A stretch of DNA of 64,000 nucleotides from Cylicocyclus nassatus (Eukaryota > Nematoda > Chromadorea > Rhabditida > Strongylidae): positions 1,178,001 through 1,242,000 of the forward strand of contig CATQJL010000001.1 of the NCBI GenBank assembly GCA_958299035.1. The letters are read 5' to 3'. Below the pieces are notes generated by a model. It made no database searches, had not been told where the DNA came from, and was given only the letters and a program-made list of their open reading frames with translations. Position 1 is the first letter of the stretch, and the number at the start of each line of letters is the position of its first letter. Both the position numbers and the translations under genes were made by a program. Positions 11,518-23,500 of this stretch are shown piece after piece.

Positions 11518-12535
11518 ACAAATTATGGGAGTTCAGATACCAGCTGTCACTAACAAGGGAAAGATGCTTGGTGACCGTGGCTGTTTGAATTGCAATGTAT
11601 ACCTAAAATGCACCTCGAAATGCTGATTCTGATTCTGTGCTCGGAATCCGCGAAACGATTTTCTGAAGGGAGCTATGAACTTTTTTTCTCAAAAATTTAG
11701 CCTACTTTCGGATAGTAGAAATCATCAGATTTGATCTAGCCTATCGTTTGATGCTACTGAAAAAAATTCTAGACGTAGACTGTTTATTTAGACTATCAGA
11801 ATCACATTCAGCAGTTGAAAAAAGAGAAAATTTTTTATTGATGATTTTGACCCTCTACAGTAACGCAATTATTTGATGAAAAAAAATCATAACTCCATTC
11901 AGATTATCGTTTCGCAGATATGAAAGACAGTTTACGAACCAGCATACAAAGGCCCATTTTTTGGTATACAAATCATTATGAATGGCCACGGCAAGTATCC
12001 TTCCCCTGTAAGCAACCTAAAACGGCCTAATTAGTAAATTCTGTCTCGCGGCGACCACTTCTCAAATCGACCTGATTTTTTCACTATCTGACAGAAAACA
12101 ACACTTACACTTCAAAAGCTACGAAGTTGCAGTTGCTGACATCTTCAACTACCAGATTTAGGACAGTGGAAATTTCACATAATTTTTTTGCAATTTTATC
12201 ATTCAGAATTCTGGTTGTCGACGGTTACTGCCTGGATCACCTAATTTTTTTCGCAGTACGTTATGACAAAATTTACTTAATAAAATACGTAAAGTGTAGA
12301 GTTTTACTTACAAATACACCATTTGATCGACACGTTTATTTCGATTATTTATTTATACCGCTGTACTCATCGTATTTGTGGTCTTAAAGAGGACCGTTGG
12401 GTCAGAGTCAGAGCTTTTGAAATTCCAAGAAGCTTTGTTCTTCAAATTTGTGGGAAGTGCTGGGGCTTAAATGCGTGCATGCCAGGATGGCTTTGGGGTG
12501 CTCCCAGTAGGTGATGGCGAGTTCCTAAAAGTGAA
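11518..12535 (-). repeat. Large dispersed repeat, copy B (inverted), split by a MITE
   Basis: Reverse complement of copy A, from GGGAGTTCAGATACCAGCTG to GGTGATGGCGAGTTCCTAAA. Copy A keeps the uninterrupted sequence GTTGCTTAGTGACAGCTG, which shows where the MITE at 11,554-12,008 entered copy B. Confidence 0.65.
11554..12008. mobile_element. MITE with TAA target duplication (PIF/Harbinger-like)
   Basis: Starts CAAGGGAAAGATGCTTGGTG and ends ...AAGTATCCTTCCCCTG, with TAA on both sides. The empty site in copy A (CACTAAGCAAC in this orientation) confirms a 3-bp TAA duplication. TWA duplications are typical of PIF/Harbinger elements. It is 455 bp and non-coding. Relatives lie at 30,153, 51,651 and 63,411. 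Confidence 0.75.
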
Positions 12536-12689
12536 TTGAGTGAGAAAAAAGCCAGTAGCCTTTGAATTTGTTCTTGTTTCTCCTTTTTATTAGTCAGTAA
12601 GAAGCTTATGAACTTTTGAGAAATTTTTTTTTGCAAAAACAGACGTCGGGCTGTGCTTCTTCTTCCCCCCCCCCCCGGTCAACGTTTCT

Positions 12690-12850
12690 TGGAGGTGAGT
12701 GTCCGGCACTACCATCTTCACTTTTGGCGGCCAATGGTAGCTAGTACCATCATTACTTTTGGCGACGAGTAGTAGCTGATACCACCTTCATTTTTGGGGG
12801 GCTCGGTTCCCCGCATCTCACTTTTGTGGTTACCACACCTTTTGGGGTTG
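12690..12850. repeat. Degenerate TACCA.CTTCACTTTTGG tandem motif
   Basis: Four or five spaced copies of a motif close to ACCATCTTCACTTTTGGCG occur here, followed by a TTTTGGGGTTGCTACACCCC palindrome. The same CTTCACTTTTG motif starts dispersed-repeat copies A and C, so this is probably the outer end of the same family. Confidence 0.45.
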
Positions 12851-12976
12851 CTACACCCCATCAACTTACTTCCAAAGACCTCATACATCTAAGTCTTTTT
12901 AAATAGTCAACTCCGCTAAATTTTCTCCTCAGTGTAGGTATTTGATCTAAGATCGTTTCTAGAAGATACCCTCTTA

Positions 12977-13116
12977 GGCCCGTATGCACTAACATCCCTG
13001 CGGCGAAGGGAGCGGCGTCCCCCTTTATGAAAAAATCGCGTGCGGACGCCGCTGCGGCTTTTCCATCATTGGGGACGCCGCTCCCCTCGCCGCAGGGATG
13101 TTAGTGCATACGGGCC
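12977..13116. mobile_element. 140-bp palindromic MITE with TTA duplication
   Basis: GGCCCGTATGCACTAACATC at the left and GATGTTAGTGCATACGGGCC at the right belong to nearly perfect arms of about 44 bp. TTA flanks both ends. GGCCC-type ends with TTA duplication point to PIF/Harbinger. A diverged relative may lie at 41,155-41,363. Confidence 0.8.
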
Positions 13117-13744
13117 TTAGTCTATGTTTATGTCAAATAATGGACTACGGTAGTATGCGAAACCCGCACTACACGTATATTGCGAACGAAGCTGGCAAAC
13201 TTACTAGGTTGATGCAAAATCAATAAACATTTTTCTATGCCTTTTATCAGGACAACTTCTTCTATCAAACTCTTTTTTTAATACCGATTTCAACACTGAG
13301 AAACCCTCTTCATTCTCCATCAAACAATTGAAACGAGCTTCTAGCTCAATCTGTCAAGAATATACAAAGATTCGTACATCTGCAACTCAAAACGGTATCT
13401 AGCTCCATTCACTTTTCTAACCAAGATTCAAGCACAAATTATGGCACTCTTTCGAGAAGGGCAGGACATCCTACTGACAGTTTTTGCAAAAACAGAGGGC
13501 TATTCAGTACACAGGAAATCGGGTTTCCATAGTCCGGGACTTTGAGGCCTTTTGAAAGTTGTTAAAAAAGGCTGAGAATTTTAGATTTTATGTTTTTTCT
13601 TTTCGCAAATCATTTTTGTTCAAACTCTTTCCACCCTCATGCTGGCTTGCGGCTACATGATAGACATTTTGACATTTTCATATGTCCTCTTATTTCAAAA
13701 TCTGGGCGTTTTGTGAGTTAGTTAATTTAATAGTTTTTCCTTCT

Positions 13745-14035
13745 GTCGCAGAGGTTATTATTGGTAACACTTTATTGCCTTACGTTTCGGCTACAAGCTG
13801 TCGTCGGAAGCTTACAAGATATCAGTCATTTTGTCTTACAATTTCGGCCGTTAAATACCTTACCCCGCTAGCCCACTCAACTCATTCCGAGTGGAAGTAG
13901 CGAGTTTGTGGGTAGAGGGGGGGGGGTTCACCAGTGCCACCAGTGTGTAGCGCTGCAAGCTGCTTCAAGTATGTCGTTCGACTGCGGTGGGAAATGAGCA
14001 GCTGTTTTGTTCAACGGTCCGCTTGAATAAGACAA
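13745..14035 (-). mobile_element. PLE 3' end fragment, inverted copy
   Basis: On the minus strand 14,035 to 13,745 reads as a Penelope-like 3' region. It carries the block GCCGAAACGTAAGGCAATAA (13,763-13,790), nearly the same as the 3' region of the PLE at 16.5 kb (GCCGAAACGTTGGCCAATAA). The part 13,932-14,035 is also the reverse complement of 14,937-15,024. No protein remains. Confidence 0.5.
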
Positions 14036-14534
14036 GTTTATAGCGCAATACGTCAGATATGGTATCAGTTCTCCAGTAATAAATGGAAATACTGAATGAA
14101 CATTCGCATCACATAAGTCTGACAAGATAGAAACCACGCAGTAATCATTTTCATTCCTCAATCTGATGATGGTCGAAGGATCGGTGAGCATGAAATGCTA
14201 TAAAAAGAATAGCAACAAATATACTATTCTACGCTCACAGTCCGCGCATTCAACAAAGCGGCAAAACGAGCAGTAATTCGAAGCATGATCAAACGACAGT
14301 GAACATCTTAGCAGCAAAAACGGAAAACGGGAAGCACTTAAAATGGCAACAAAAATAGTGGTCTCGTATGAACACACGACGCGACCCAAACGTTCAATAA
14401 TCAATAAAGAAATGCACAGAGCATAAATGGAATATTGTGCCCACCTTTCATCTCCGAAAAAATCAGTACTCAATCAGACAATGCTTGTGGCAAGCACAGT
14501 TATCAAACAAGGTGCTACTGGTAAGCATACCAGG

Positions 14535-15024
14535 GAAAAATATCGAAAAACATGTGCCCCATAACAGGATCTATGACAAAGCTTGCATCACGCGCGATTG
14601 CATAGTATGAGTAATGAAAAATAGGCGACTGCTCTGAATTTGGTCTTGTGCATCAAATTCAGTGCTTGGATTGTTCTGCCATTTATATTGGTGAAAGTAA
14701 CCGACCATTAGGTGTGCCTAGGAAGATTTGGCTAGCAAAAAACGGCAGAGCTTGATAAATGCACTAAAAAGCACAAAAAAGTAGAACACGCGGTACTGAT
14801 CACGATATTAAATGCACCATTTTAGCCTACGAAAATCAAATATCAGGAAAAAATGCTTGGGACGTCTTAAATCTTTGTCCGCAATCCCGAGCTCAAGATG
14901 CTGTATCTGACATATTGCGCTAAAAGACTGTCTTAATTAAGCGGTCCGTCGAACACCACAACTGCTCATTTCACCGTAGTCGAACTGCATACTTGAAGCA
15001 GCTTGCATGCTACACACTGGTGAC
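14535..15024 (+). pseudogene. Decayed PLE GIY-YIG endonuclease and 3' flank
   Basis: Across frames the + strand gives RIYDKACITRDCIV, then after a break a GIY-YIG core resembling LDCSAIYIGESNRPLGV (near 14,668-14,725). After that come an HAV..H block and a C-terminal ENQISGKNAWDVLNLCPQ part. Each piece matches in order the endonuclease encoded at 16.7-17.1 kb (RIYDNSC, EYVGETARPL). Stops and frame shifts make it a pseudogene. It runs into a 3' flank (14,937-15,024) that is inverted relative to 13,932-14,035, so two PLE 3' halves face each other. Confidence 0.6.
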
Positions 15025-15043
15025 CAGAGGTGCGATAGTCGGA

Positions 15044-15690
15044 GCCTACCTTCACTTTTGAGCTGGTACGGGTGACCACCTTCACTTTTAGGTTTGAGAA
15101 AAAATTTTTGTTGAAGCTTAAAAGAAGGAAAATAAGCAAAAGGAACGCAAAAGAAAGTATTGAGAGCATATATCTATGCAGTAAGTCGATCTAGGCAGTA
15201 ACCGCCGAGAACCAGAATTTCGAATGATAAAATAGCGAAAAAATCATGCGAAATTTCCACTGTTATAAGTCTGGTGATTGAAGATGTCAGCAACTGCGAC
15301 TTTATAGGTTTTGAAGGGCAAGTGTTGTTCTACCAGACAGTGAAAAAATTAGATTGATCTGAGCAGTGGTCGCCGAGGCGGGGATTTTAAAAAATTAAGC
15401 GATTTTAGGTTACTTAGTGACAGCTTGCGTTTAGACTCCTATAAATCTGGACTGTGAAGGTATGCAATGTTGCGATTTCATAGGTTTTGTAGAGTAAAAA
15501 TTGCTCTATCGGACTTTGTCTTAGCCGTACCGATCCATCAAGATACCGCGGAGATTCGGGCTCTCAAAAAACAGGTAAAAAACCGCTTTTCAAAATTTAA
15601 CAGCTCATAACTTCTTCAGAATTGCATGAATCATGTTGCGACTTTACAGATTAGATTCTCCTTTTCAAGAGCTTTCAGATGATATATTTG
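15044..15690 (+). repeat. Large dispersed repeat, copy C
   Basis: Same block order as copy A: CTTCACTTTTGAGCTGGTAC, then GAACCAGAATTTCGAATGAT, then AGAGCTTTCAGATGATATAT. Diverged by many substitutions and a few indels. Confidence 0.65.
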
Positions 15691-16439
15691 GACTCGATTG
15701 TTTGAATAATTTTCGGGTATAAAAATGTGCAGGGACTTGTTTCTACTTGTAAATGATTGAAATAATTTTTAAAAATTCTCAAGAATTCAAATTACCCTTG
15801 TAAAAAAATTTTTCGGGGCGTGGCTGATGCCACGCACCTTCATCTTGAAAATTTTTTTGTCGCGTCCCTCTCCCGAACGGAAATCCTGGGTACGCCACTG
15901 GTCGTGGTATGTAATGCGAACATGAGGCAAGTCGTCCGTTTATGCGATACTGGAGTTTGGTTTGGAGATGAATATCTCAGCCGCAAGTAGAACATCTGAG
16001 CTGTTATTGGGCAGCGTCTTAGATAGGGCCAAAAAATTTCTTTTCACGTGGGATCCCTGTATGTTCAGGTTTGCCTGGAAGCGGCCTTGGAGGACAAAAA
16101 ATGCGAAAAACTCAATTTTCATGTTTTTATGGGGTTTCCCTTTCTTTTGAGAATTGTAACATTAAGCGTGCAATGCCCAATACGACGGTGGAAAATGGAC
16201 ATTCGTGAAACGATTTCGCCTCTGCCACTATTTGCCACTATTGATTTATACGATCTACCACATGATCCCGCCACCTAGGTAGACTTTTCGATCGGAGCGC
16301 GCTTTCTTCCTCAAAAGGACCGGAGTCGTTGCTATCCCGGATCCTAGCAAGGAGGAGAGGAGGAGTTTTAAAACCAAATTATGAACTTCAAGTGTAGAAC
16401 ATATTCATTTGAGAATTTTTAGAAACTTATGTGAGATAG

Positions 16440-17692
16440 TTGAGATTGATGTCTTGTAGCCAACGCCGAGATTGTTACAAACTTTATTGGCCAACGTTTC
16501 GGCTTCTCGCCTTCGTCAGGGCCTGAATGGGCTATCGATTCGTAACCCAAACGGGCAAATGTCTTTACGGCCTTACGAAAAAGGTCTAAGCCTTAATTTT
16601 GGCCACTAGCTTTGCAACAGTTACTCACCACACAACAACACCCTTGGTAGAACGACCGCTGGGCTGACCGTATATGGAAGTACTAAATGGGAGGTCAGCA
16701 TAGTTGGCTCAGATAAGGAGATAGTTCTCTCGTGATTGCGAGGCATTCTTCTTTACGGTTAATTTGTGGGTTCCTAGCATGAATCCACAATGCTTCTAGA
16801 AACTTGCGAGCAGCCGTCTTAGGTTCGCGTGCTAATATCTTTACGGTCACTTCAAAACTCGATCCTTCATGCCTTAGTACTCTGTGTGTTCCTAACGAAG
16901 TAGAAGTTCGCTGTTTATCCCTGCCATCTAGGTGTTCTTTTATACGAATACATAGGGGACGTGCGGTTTCACCTACATACTCGTCTCCGCAGACTGTACA
17001 GGAAATGGAGTAGACCACCCCAGTTGACACGCAATCTCCGCTTCTACCTTCTGGACATATGATACAGTTGTCCGTAGTACAGCTGTTATCATAAATGCGA
17101 CTTACTAAAATGCGCTTCAGGTTGTTCGGTGGCACTTCTACTATCGACACCAAATCAACTAGTCCTACTTTCTTAAGGCTTCTGCGCATTGCTGTACTTA
17201 TCTCGGGGGAGATGGACGGGAAGTAGAAAGGGATCTTTTCGTTGGGTCGGTCTTGGAAACTCTTTCCATGCTTCGTTGTACCTGTGAAGTTCTCGTACCC
17301 ATTCGAGGAAGCTATTTGGCGCGCAAGCTCGAGTGATTCTTTTCTTTCTTTCTCTCCACTACACACCTGCGAAGCTGTTCGGAACATATCTTAATAACAG
17401 CTCTTTTTGTCCAAGGTGGGTGAGCGGATTGAAAATGAATCAGGATATTCTTATTGCTTGGTTTACGGTACCACTTCGTCACGTGCATACCCGTGGTGAT
17501 GTTCACTTGCACGTTTAGAAACGGTAACCAATCGTTTTCCGGCTTCCCTCTCGTCAGTTTTATATTCTCTGATTGCTTATTGAGTAATTCAAAGCATTCA
17601 TCAAGCTCTGCTTGTGTCGCACAAATCACATTATGTGAGATAGATTTTTGTGTTGAGGCCCGCACGCCACGTGAAGACGGGCCATCTAACAA
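16440..17692 (-). pseudogene. 5'-truncated Penelope-like element: RT end plus GIY-YIG endonuclease
   Basis: Two overlapping minus-strand frames encode the end of a PLE protein. The first (17,692-17,312) has the RT thumb region with WLPFLNVQVNI and WYRKPSNKNI. The second (17,387-16,695) has a cysteine knuckle (C..DNCIICPEG) and the GIY-YIG core VVYSISCTVCGDEYVGETARPL-like (positions 16,961-17,030). It also has the catalytic-type arginine in RIKEHL, the glutamate in FLEALWI and a C-terminal NPQINR. RT before EN is the canonical Penelope order. The frame change near 17,350 and the loss of the RT palm make it inactive. The 3' region continues to about 16,440 and holds a hammerhead-core-like motif at 16,481-16,521. 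At 17,655-17,725 it abuts an RTE tail. Confidence 0.8.
16481..16521 (-). ncRNA. Hammerhead-ribozyme-core-like motif in PLE 3' region
   Basis: The minus strand reads CTGACGA, a short GGC/GCC stem with loop, then GAAAC. This fits the CUGANGA-stem-GAAA core of hammerhead ribozymes, which PLEs are known to carry. I could not demonstrate stems I and III or a clear cleavage triplet, so this is a candidate only. Confidence 0.35.
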
Positions 17693-17725
17693 TAAATATC
17701 TATAAATAAGTAAGTATGTAAGATA
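17655..17725 (+). mobile_element. Solo RTE 3' tail
   Basis: GGCCCGCACGCCACGTGAAG, then ACGGGCC, then AT-rich sequence and TAAGTAAGTATGTAAG. It matches the end of the RTE copy at 1,255-1,316. It is probably an extremely 5'-truncated insertion next to or inside the PLE. Confidence 0.55.
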
Positions 17726-20700
17726 GAAGTTTTCTTTCCGCAGGTGGGCATATTAGGTGCTCACCGAGTTTGGAAAAAAGTTAAGCACACTCTTTATTCA
17801 TAAAACTTTCTCGTGATTCCTCATATATACTATGTTCTCCAGTCCAATTGCGCGCACAACATCAAAATTCGTGCAATATCGTCTTCACATAATTTTTGCG
17901 CAATACTTTGCACTATGCTTCACCCACTTCATGTCCATTTATTCTTCTCCAGTCTCTCATGTGAGCGTTGTAACCGAGACATTCAATTACAACTCAATGA
18001 ATAAAATTGGATTTTCGAAGACGCGAGCGAGTAAGATCGTGGTTTCTTATGACAGTCGTGTAGCAACATGTTGAGTAAAGTGTATGTATATGTAAATGTA
18101 TATTTACGACATCCTCTTTGCTTTCCATTCAAAACGACCTCCAACGCAACGCCCACCTCGTGCCGGGCCCTGTAAGTATGGTGATATTACATGCCTTGAA
18201 ACTGATCACTTCGCAACCTTTTCCGCACGTGTTCAAGCGGTTTGTTTTCTGCTGAACCCGTTATTAATGTTTTCGATTCATTTTCTCACAAAGATCGCTA
18301 TTCTCGCCAACTACAAAAGAGCCAGAAAACACTGCAATATATAGTGTTTTTTCCCAATCTCGAGTACTTGGAGACACTGCTTACCAAAGAAATTGCACGC
18401 CTTTCTTATACGTATTTTTTATGGACCCTTCGTTCATCATCGACATTATTTTTGTGCACTTTCTTCTGAGAAAAACTGAAAAACTGAACTTTTTTAGCAG
18501 CATTAATTGAATACATCTTGGAATACAATGTAAGATGACAGAAGGCTTCGCTATCCATCAGTTTCACTCTCTGCATGATCAAAAGTTCTTTGAAATGTCT
18601 GAGTTTCACTCCTACTTCATATTATGAGTACCTCTTGTTTCCTCACTTAACATCCGCATAGAAGTGAAAGAAAGACGCATGATTTACGTTTTCTCATCAA
18701 ATCTCTTTTTCAACTCTCCTCTTGTCCATTGAGAAAAGAGAAGATGTTTGGACTAAACCCAATTTGCAACTAATCTTTTATCTTCTTATTGTCTTATTGT
18801 GAGAAATGCAAGGAATTATATCTCGTTTCCGAAAAAAGCTGATGAAAACATGTATGAGTTCAATATTCAGCAAAAGTATAATGTTCAAATTTGAGTCACT
18901 TCAGATTTTGATTTCATAAGCTGACGAATCTATATTAACCGGAATTGTAACTAAAACTATATGTAACCGAGACATTCAATTACACGAGTATTTCACATAA
19001 CATTTTTGTGAAGTGCGATTCGTCGAACGTTCTCAGAGAAATTTCGGTTTTTGATGCAGTTTTGTTTTGATCATGTTGTCTGTCCATTCATACTAGGTCA
19101 TCGATTATGTTAGAGTTGTCAGACATGAATTGCAGGCAGCATTGAAGCAGAAATTCTTTTCGAAACCTGCTACAATGCCGCTTACAGAACGTGCACCTCT
19201 GAATGTCGCTGGAATAAGAAACGCATTCACAGTTTTATCTACTTATGTTATGGGTGAGGATCGAAGCGTCTCAAAACCAGGCATAATAATGCTGAAAAAC
19301 TCATGCATGTTTTCACTAGCATGTTTCGGCAACGAAATATATTCGACTCTTGCTTTTCTTGCCACGAATTTCCAGTCCACTTAGCTTATTTCCCGGAACT
19401 CTGCGATGTTCCTGGAATTTGGCGGGATCACGCGAATCAGGCAAACTACGCAGCGCCAAAACTTCCTCAGAATTAATATACTCTACATCTCAAAAAGCAA
19501 TTTGCTCAGCTTCTAAGGCGAATGTTTGGTATACAGCATGTCCTATATTCCGCTTTCAGTTCTTGAAATTTTCTGCGTATGTCTTCCTGCAGGGATGTAA
19601 TGCGAGCGCTAAAAGCAGCCAGAAACTTTTTTTGATGAAGGTAGAAGAGCTAGGAATCTGAAAAAATCATGTCCCTATTTTACGCACCGCAACATTGATG
19701 AGCTGAGCACTATGCTGCCGGCCACGAAATCCAGGAATGTCGCAGAAGTCCAAGAATATCGCGGAGGTCTGCGACATTCACGCAGATTTTGAACGTCCTG
19801 TGAGTAGTACTGTATTTCCTGGATCTTCACTAATACCGAGCTAAATCGATGGCATATACAAGGATGTTTGAAATTTGATCAGCTAAAACGCATCAATTTC
19901 TCGCCACATTGTTGTTATGTGAGTAAACTAGAGGAGAGCACGCCCTCGCGCAACTGACCGTTGGACTAGTTCCGTGCGAGATTGACCACGGATCGCTGCT
20001 TTATAAGACAATTGCCTTTGCCTGTGAGTTGCAACCGAATACATTGCTTCCTGACAGTCTCGCTCCGCTATGAAATTATCGCTGTCTACCGGAGTTGTAT
20101 GACTTCTGAGCCTCTTTTCCTAAGTCTACACCATTTTCTTTATCCATAAATAAAAAGGCCATCTTCGTGAATCTCGAAAAGAGCGTTTTCGCATAGATTT
20201 TATCAGCTCTCTCACGCTTCCAACAACAAACACATTGAACAATGTACACATGTTTTGGGACACCTTGTGTATCTGCTCAAATCCATACCAAATTTCGTCT
20301 GGGAAGGAGTTGTGCTTGCGACCAAGCACAAGTGTATTGCACGAGAGTCTCTTCACTCCACCTTTCTCGATCACCACAGATGTTGCTCAAATTGAGGTTG
20401 CTATACAAATTACTCTATTGGACAACTTCTGGTTGAAATAAAAAAGCTTTCAAGTTCTTTGCTTTACGAAACACCGCATAAGACAAGATTTGATGGATGT
20501 GTAATATATAAACCGGAACACTTCGAAGAACTAAAATCTGAATCGAAACCGCAACTCTCACACAGGGCGCAAGCGTGCGTTTCTGTCATGGAACGCTCAT
20601 TAAGCATCTCACTTGACATCCTTTCTACTAGGCTGGTGTGACTACTGCGCATTGACCCTTCTTTTCACTTTCCTTGCAAAAGCCACTAGCATATAGGTCT

Positions 20701-22929
20701 GCTTCAAAGTCCTTTGTGGAAAGTAACATGATGTTTCCAGCACATATTCAATTTCCTCTCTTCTCTACTTCTTCCAGTTCGAACTCACAGTTATAAAGAC
20801 CAAAAATCTCACTGCACACCTTTATATGCTTCGGCCAGTAAAAACATGTGTGCGACAGCTGATAAAAAACCTTCAAAAGATGGTACATATCTCAGTTCGA
20901 AGCGTCGAACATCCTCACTTTTCTTATCAGCTTAGAGCACATCTGTTTGATAGAGAAACCAAGTTTTCTGAGAATCTGTACCGCAATTCATGAGTATATT
21001 AAAGGCAATGAAAATGAGTTGCTCTTCAAAGTAGAGTATTATCATCGAAATGCTTCTAATTATCTTGGGCTCGCCGCTTCAGCGGGTGACAAAGAGGCAT
21101 AAAAGTAAAAATTTTGTTATCATTCATTGTTTTCTTGCACACCATTGGATTCAAAATAAGCAAATTACGGCTTGAGCCAATGTAAAAAACCGGTCAAAAC
21201 ATGATTGAACTTTATGACCATAAGATCGCTTTTATGGTAAGCTATGCGCGCTCGAAAGTGTGCATACATACGATAACTTCCTTTTGAAGAAGAACATCCT
21301 GCCATTTGCATTAGTCTAAAATGAAATTTCTTTATTGTACCGGAAGGGTACAAATTAGTCAAGAGAAAAAGTACTGCTGTTACTCCAGCTAAAACTGCTA
21401 AAACCATTTCAGTTTTGTTAATTTTTTTGACCACCTCTATCCAGTTAAAAGTAAAAATAATTCTTGCTAATTGAACATGTCTACGCATAATCATAGATTT
21501 TCAACCATCATTCAATTTTTTCATCATGGCTTGAATGCCTAATATGTGAAATTAGTTACACCATGAAATTATATGTTATAAAAATATACGTATGCTCCGA
21601 AAAATTTTTTGTACATTTCAACCAATATTTCATTTTTGGTGAAGAAAATGTGCTTCGACTGAATATTTCTCGTAATCACTTCTGCTCTGGTTGCCGAAAA
21701 TGAATGGGTAGCCGACATTATGGATAGTCAGCTAAATCGATTGCCTTTGATTGAATATTACCTGCGGATTTTGATCACTGAAATGCGTTGCATCCCTTGC
21801 GCATATCATCAGACTGCAGTCCAAACGCTTTACACTCTTTATTCACGATACCTCGCTGACCTTTCTTCTCTTTGTGAAGGCAGTATTGTCTTTTTGATGT
21901 CGCACAGTCTTGTCTATTATAAGGACCGCACTCTTCTCAAAAATCTAAATCTTATCAAAATGACATCCTTTGCGTAGCATACAAGTTGGAAAACATCTGA
22001 AACACCTGCTTTGAAGTATTTCTAATTCAAATTTTTACGCGCTTTTTGTTTTATTGTGCCATAAAAGAGAAACCATCATTCCAGTAAAAAACAGGTTTGT
22101 CAATGACTTTGATTTTATATCTGACTAAAACACAACCAATAAAAGCATTTTTTATTTCTTATGTTCACTTATTTCCGTAGAGATCAGAGCGCGGCATAGG
22201 TGGCTCGGCAATCTGGATATCGTTTCGCGGTAAAAAGCAAGGGAAATATCGTTTACGGGAACCCCAACCACCGAAGTCTTATTTGCAGCAAAGAGGAAAT
22301 GAAATGGCGCCAAGACTGATGTGTAGATGGGCAATAGGGAGTTAGGACTACGTAAGGAAAATCATGAAAAAGTTATGTGACCTGAAGGCGTGGCATACAT
22401 TTTTCGGAGTTAGGTGGCTTTCCAGCCACCTGGACAGCAATTTGAGGTGGCTGTGAAAAGAAATAGTCATAAATTTCCCTTTTACATAAATTTTCTGTGA
22501 AGATGAGTTCATTCAAAATACCTTACTTTGAAAGACAAGAGATCCAGTTTCTAATTTTTTTGGTCAAATGCAACTCCAAAATTTCAAATTTTATCTTTAG
22601 AAACTTTACAAGCAAAAGGAAATTTTTGAAAACCAATCCAATGAGAGTTACAGACTTGTGCTACAAATATACATCAAAGCAAGATTTGAGGAATTTCGAC
22701 CTAAAAAAGTTCTAACGCAAAAGGCGCGATTGTATGCTGTAATTCACAAAAAAAATCTTTGTTTACCACTAGAGAGACTACCAGAAAAGTTTCGTTGTAT
22801 AAAGAAAGCATAGACCTGGAACTTCTGTAATAGGAGAACACAAGGTTGCTTTTGGCGTCAAAAAATAGGTAAATCAAATAACGCACTTTTACGCCTCTAG
22901 AAAAGTTGAAAAATTCGGTTATTTTCAAT
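17726..22929. other. Gene-poor stretch; one 23-bp direct repeat
   Basis: No protein family is recognised in any frame. A 23-bp sequence (TGTAACCGAGACATTCAATT ACA) occurs exactly at 17,969-17,991 and 18,962-18,984. A frame near 19,136-19,251 is preceded by TTGCAG and followed by GGTGAGG, so it could be an unrecognised exon, but nothing supports that beyond splice-like borders. Confidence 0.4.
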
Positions 22930-23500
22930 TTTTTTAAAGTTTTATCTCAACACGTTTCGGACCGGTGCTGCACATGGTGCAGCGCGCTGCTTTGAGGGAT
23001 CTTTCTGGCGTTTGCAGGAGCTTTCATTTTAGTCTAAAGTTGTTAAGTCAAAGGTCTAAGCTCCTACTTTTCAAATGACTCTGTAGAGTTGTGTCATCAA
23101 TATTTGTTTAGGAGATATGAGCACAAATCGAACAACAGTTGCAACGAAATGCGACAACGCAAACGACGCGTGCGACGTCGCAACTTTCCTTTGCTTCGAT
23201 ATCAAAGAAAAAAACCGTAGTTTCAATACTGATGTGTGCCGTGTACAACATAGATACTTTTGAATACTATCAGAATCTGAGTTTTTGCTCCTATCTTTCA
23301 AGAAAGCACAAAAGTCCCTCTCAAGCGACAAAATTCAGACACTTCAAATTCACTCAGAACTTTGGATATGGAGCTTATCTGACGTGCTGATTGTAAAAGT
23401 GGCCCACAGGCTGCGAAATAAGTCCCTTTGTAGGCTAACGGCTGAAAATACACTCTTTTTCGCCGCGCTCGATTTCGCGGTCCGAAACGTGTTAAAGGAA
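22930..23500. mobile_element. Foldback element, CACCGGTGCTGCA family copy 2
   Basis: The left part CAACACGTTTCGGACC pairs with GGTCCGAAACGTGTT near 23,480-23,494. The interior near 22,965-23,185 matches the repeat at 8,838-9,060. Non-coding. Confidence 0.5.
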
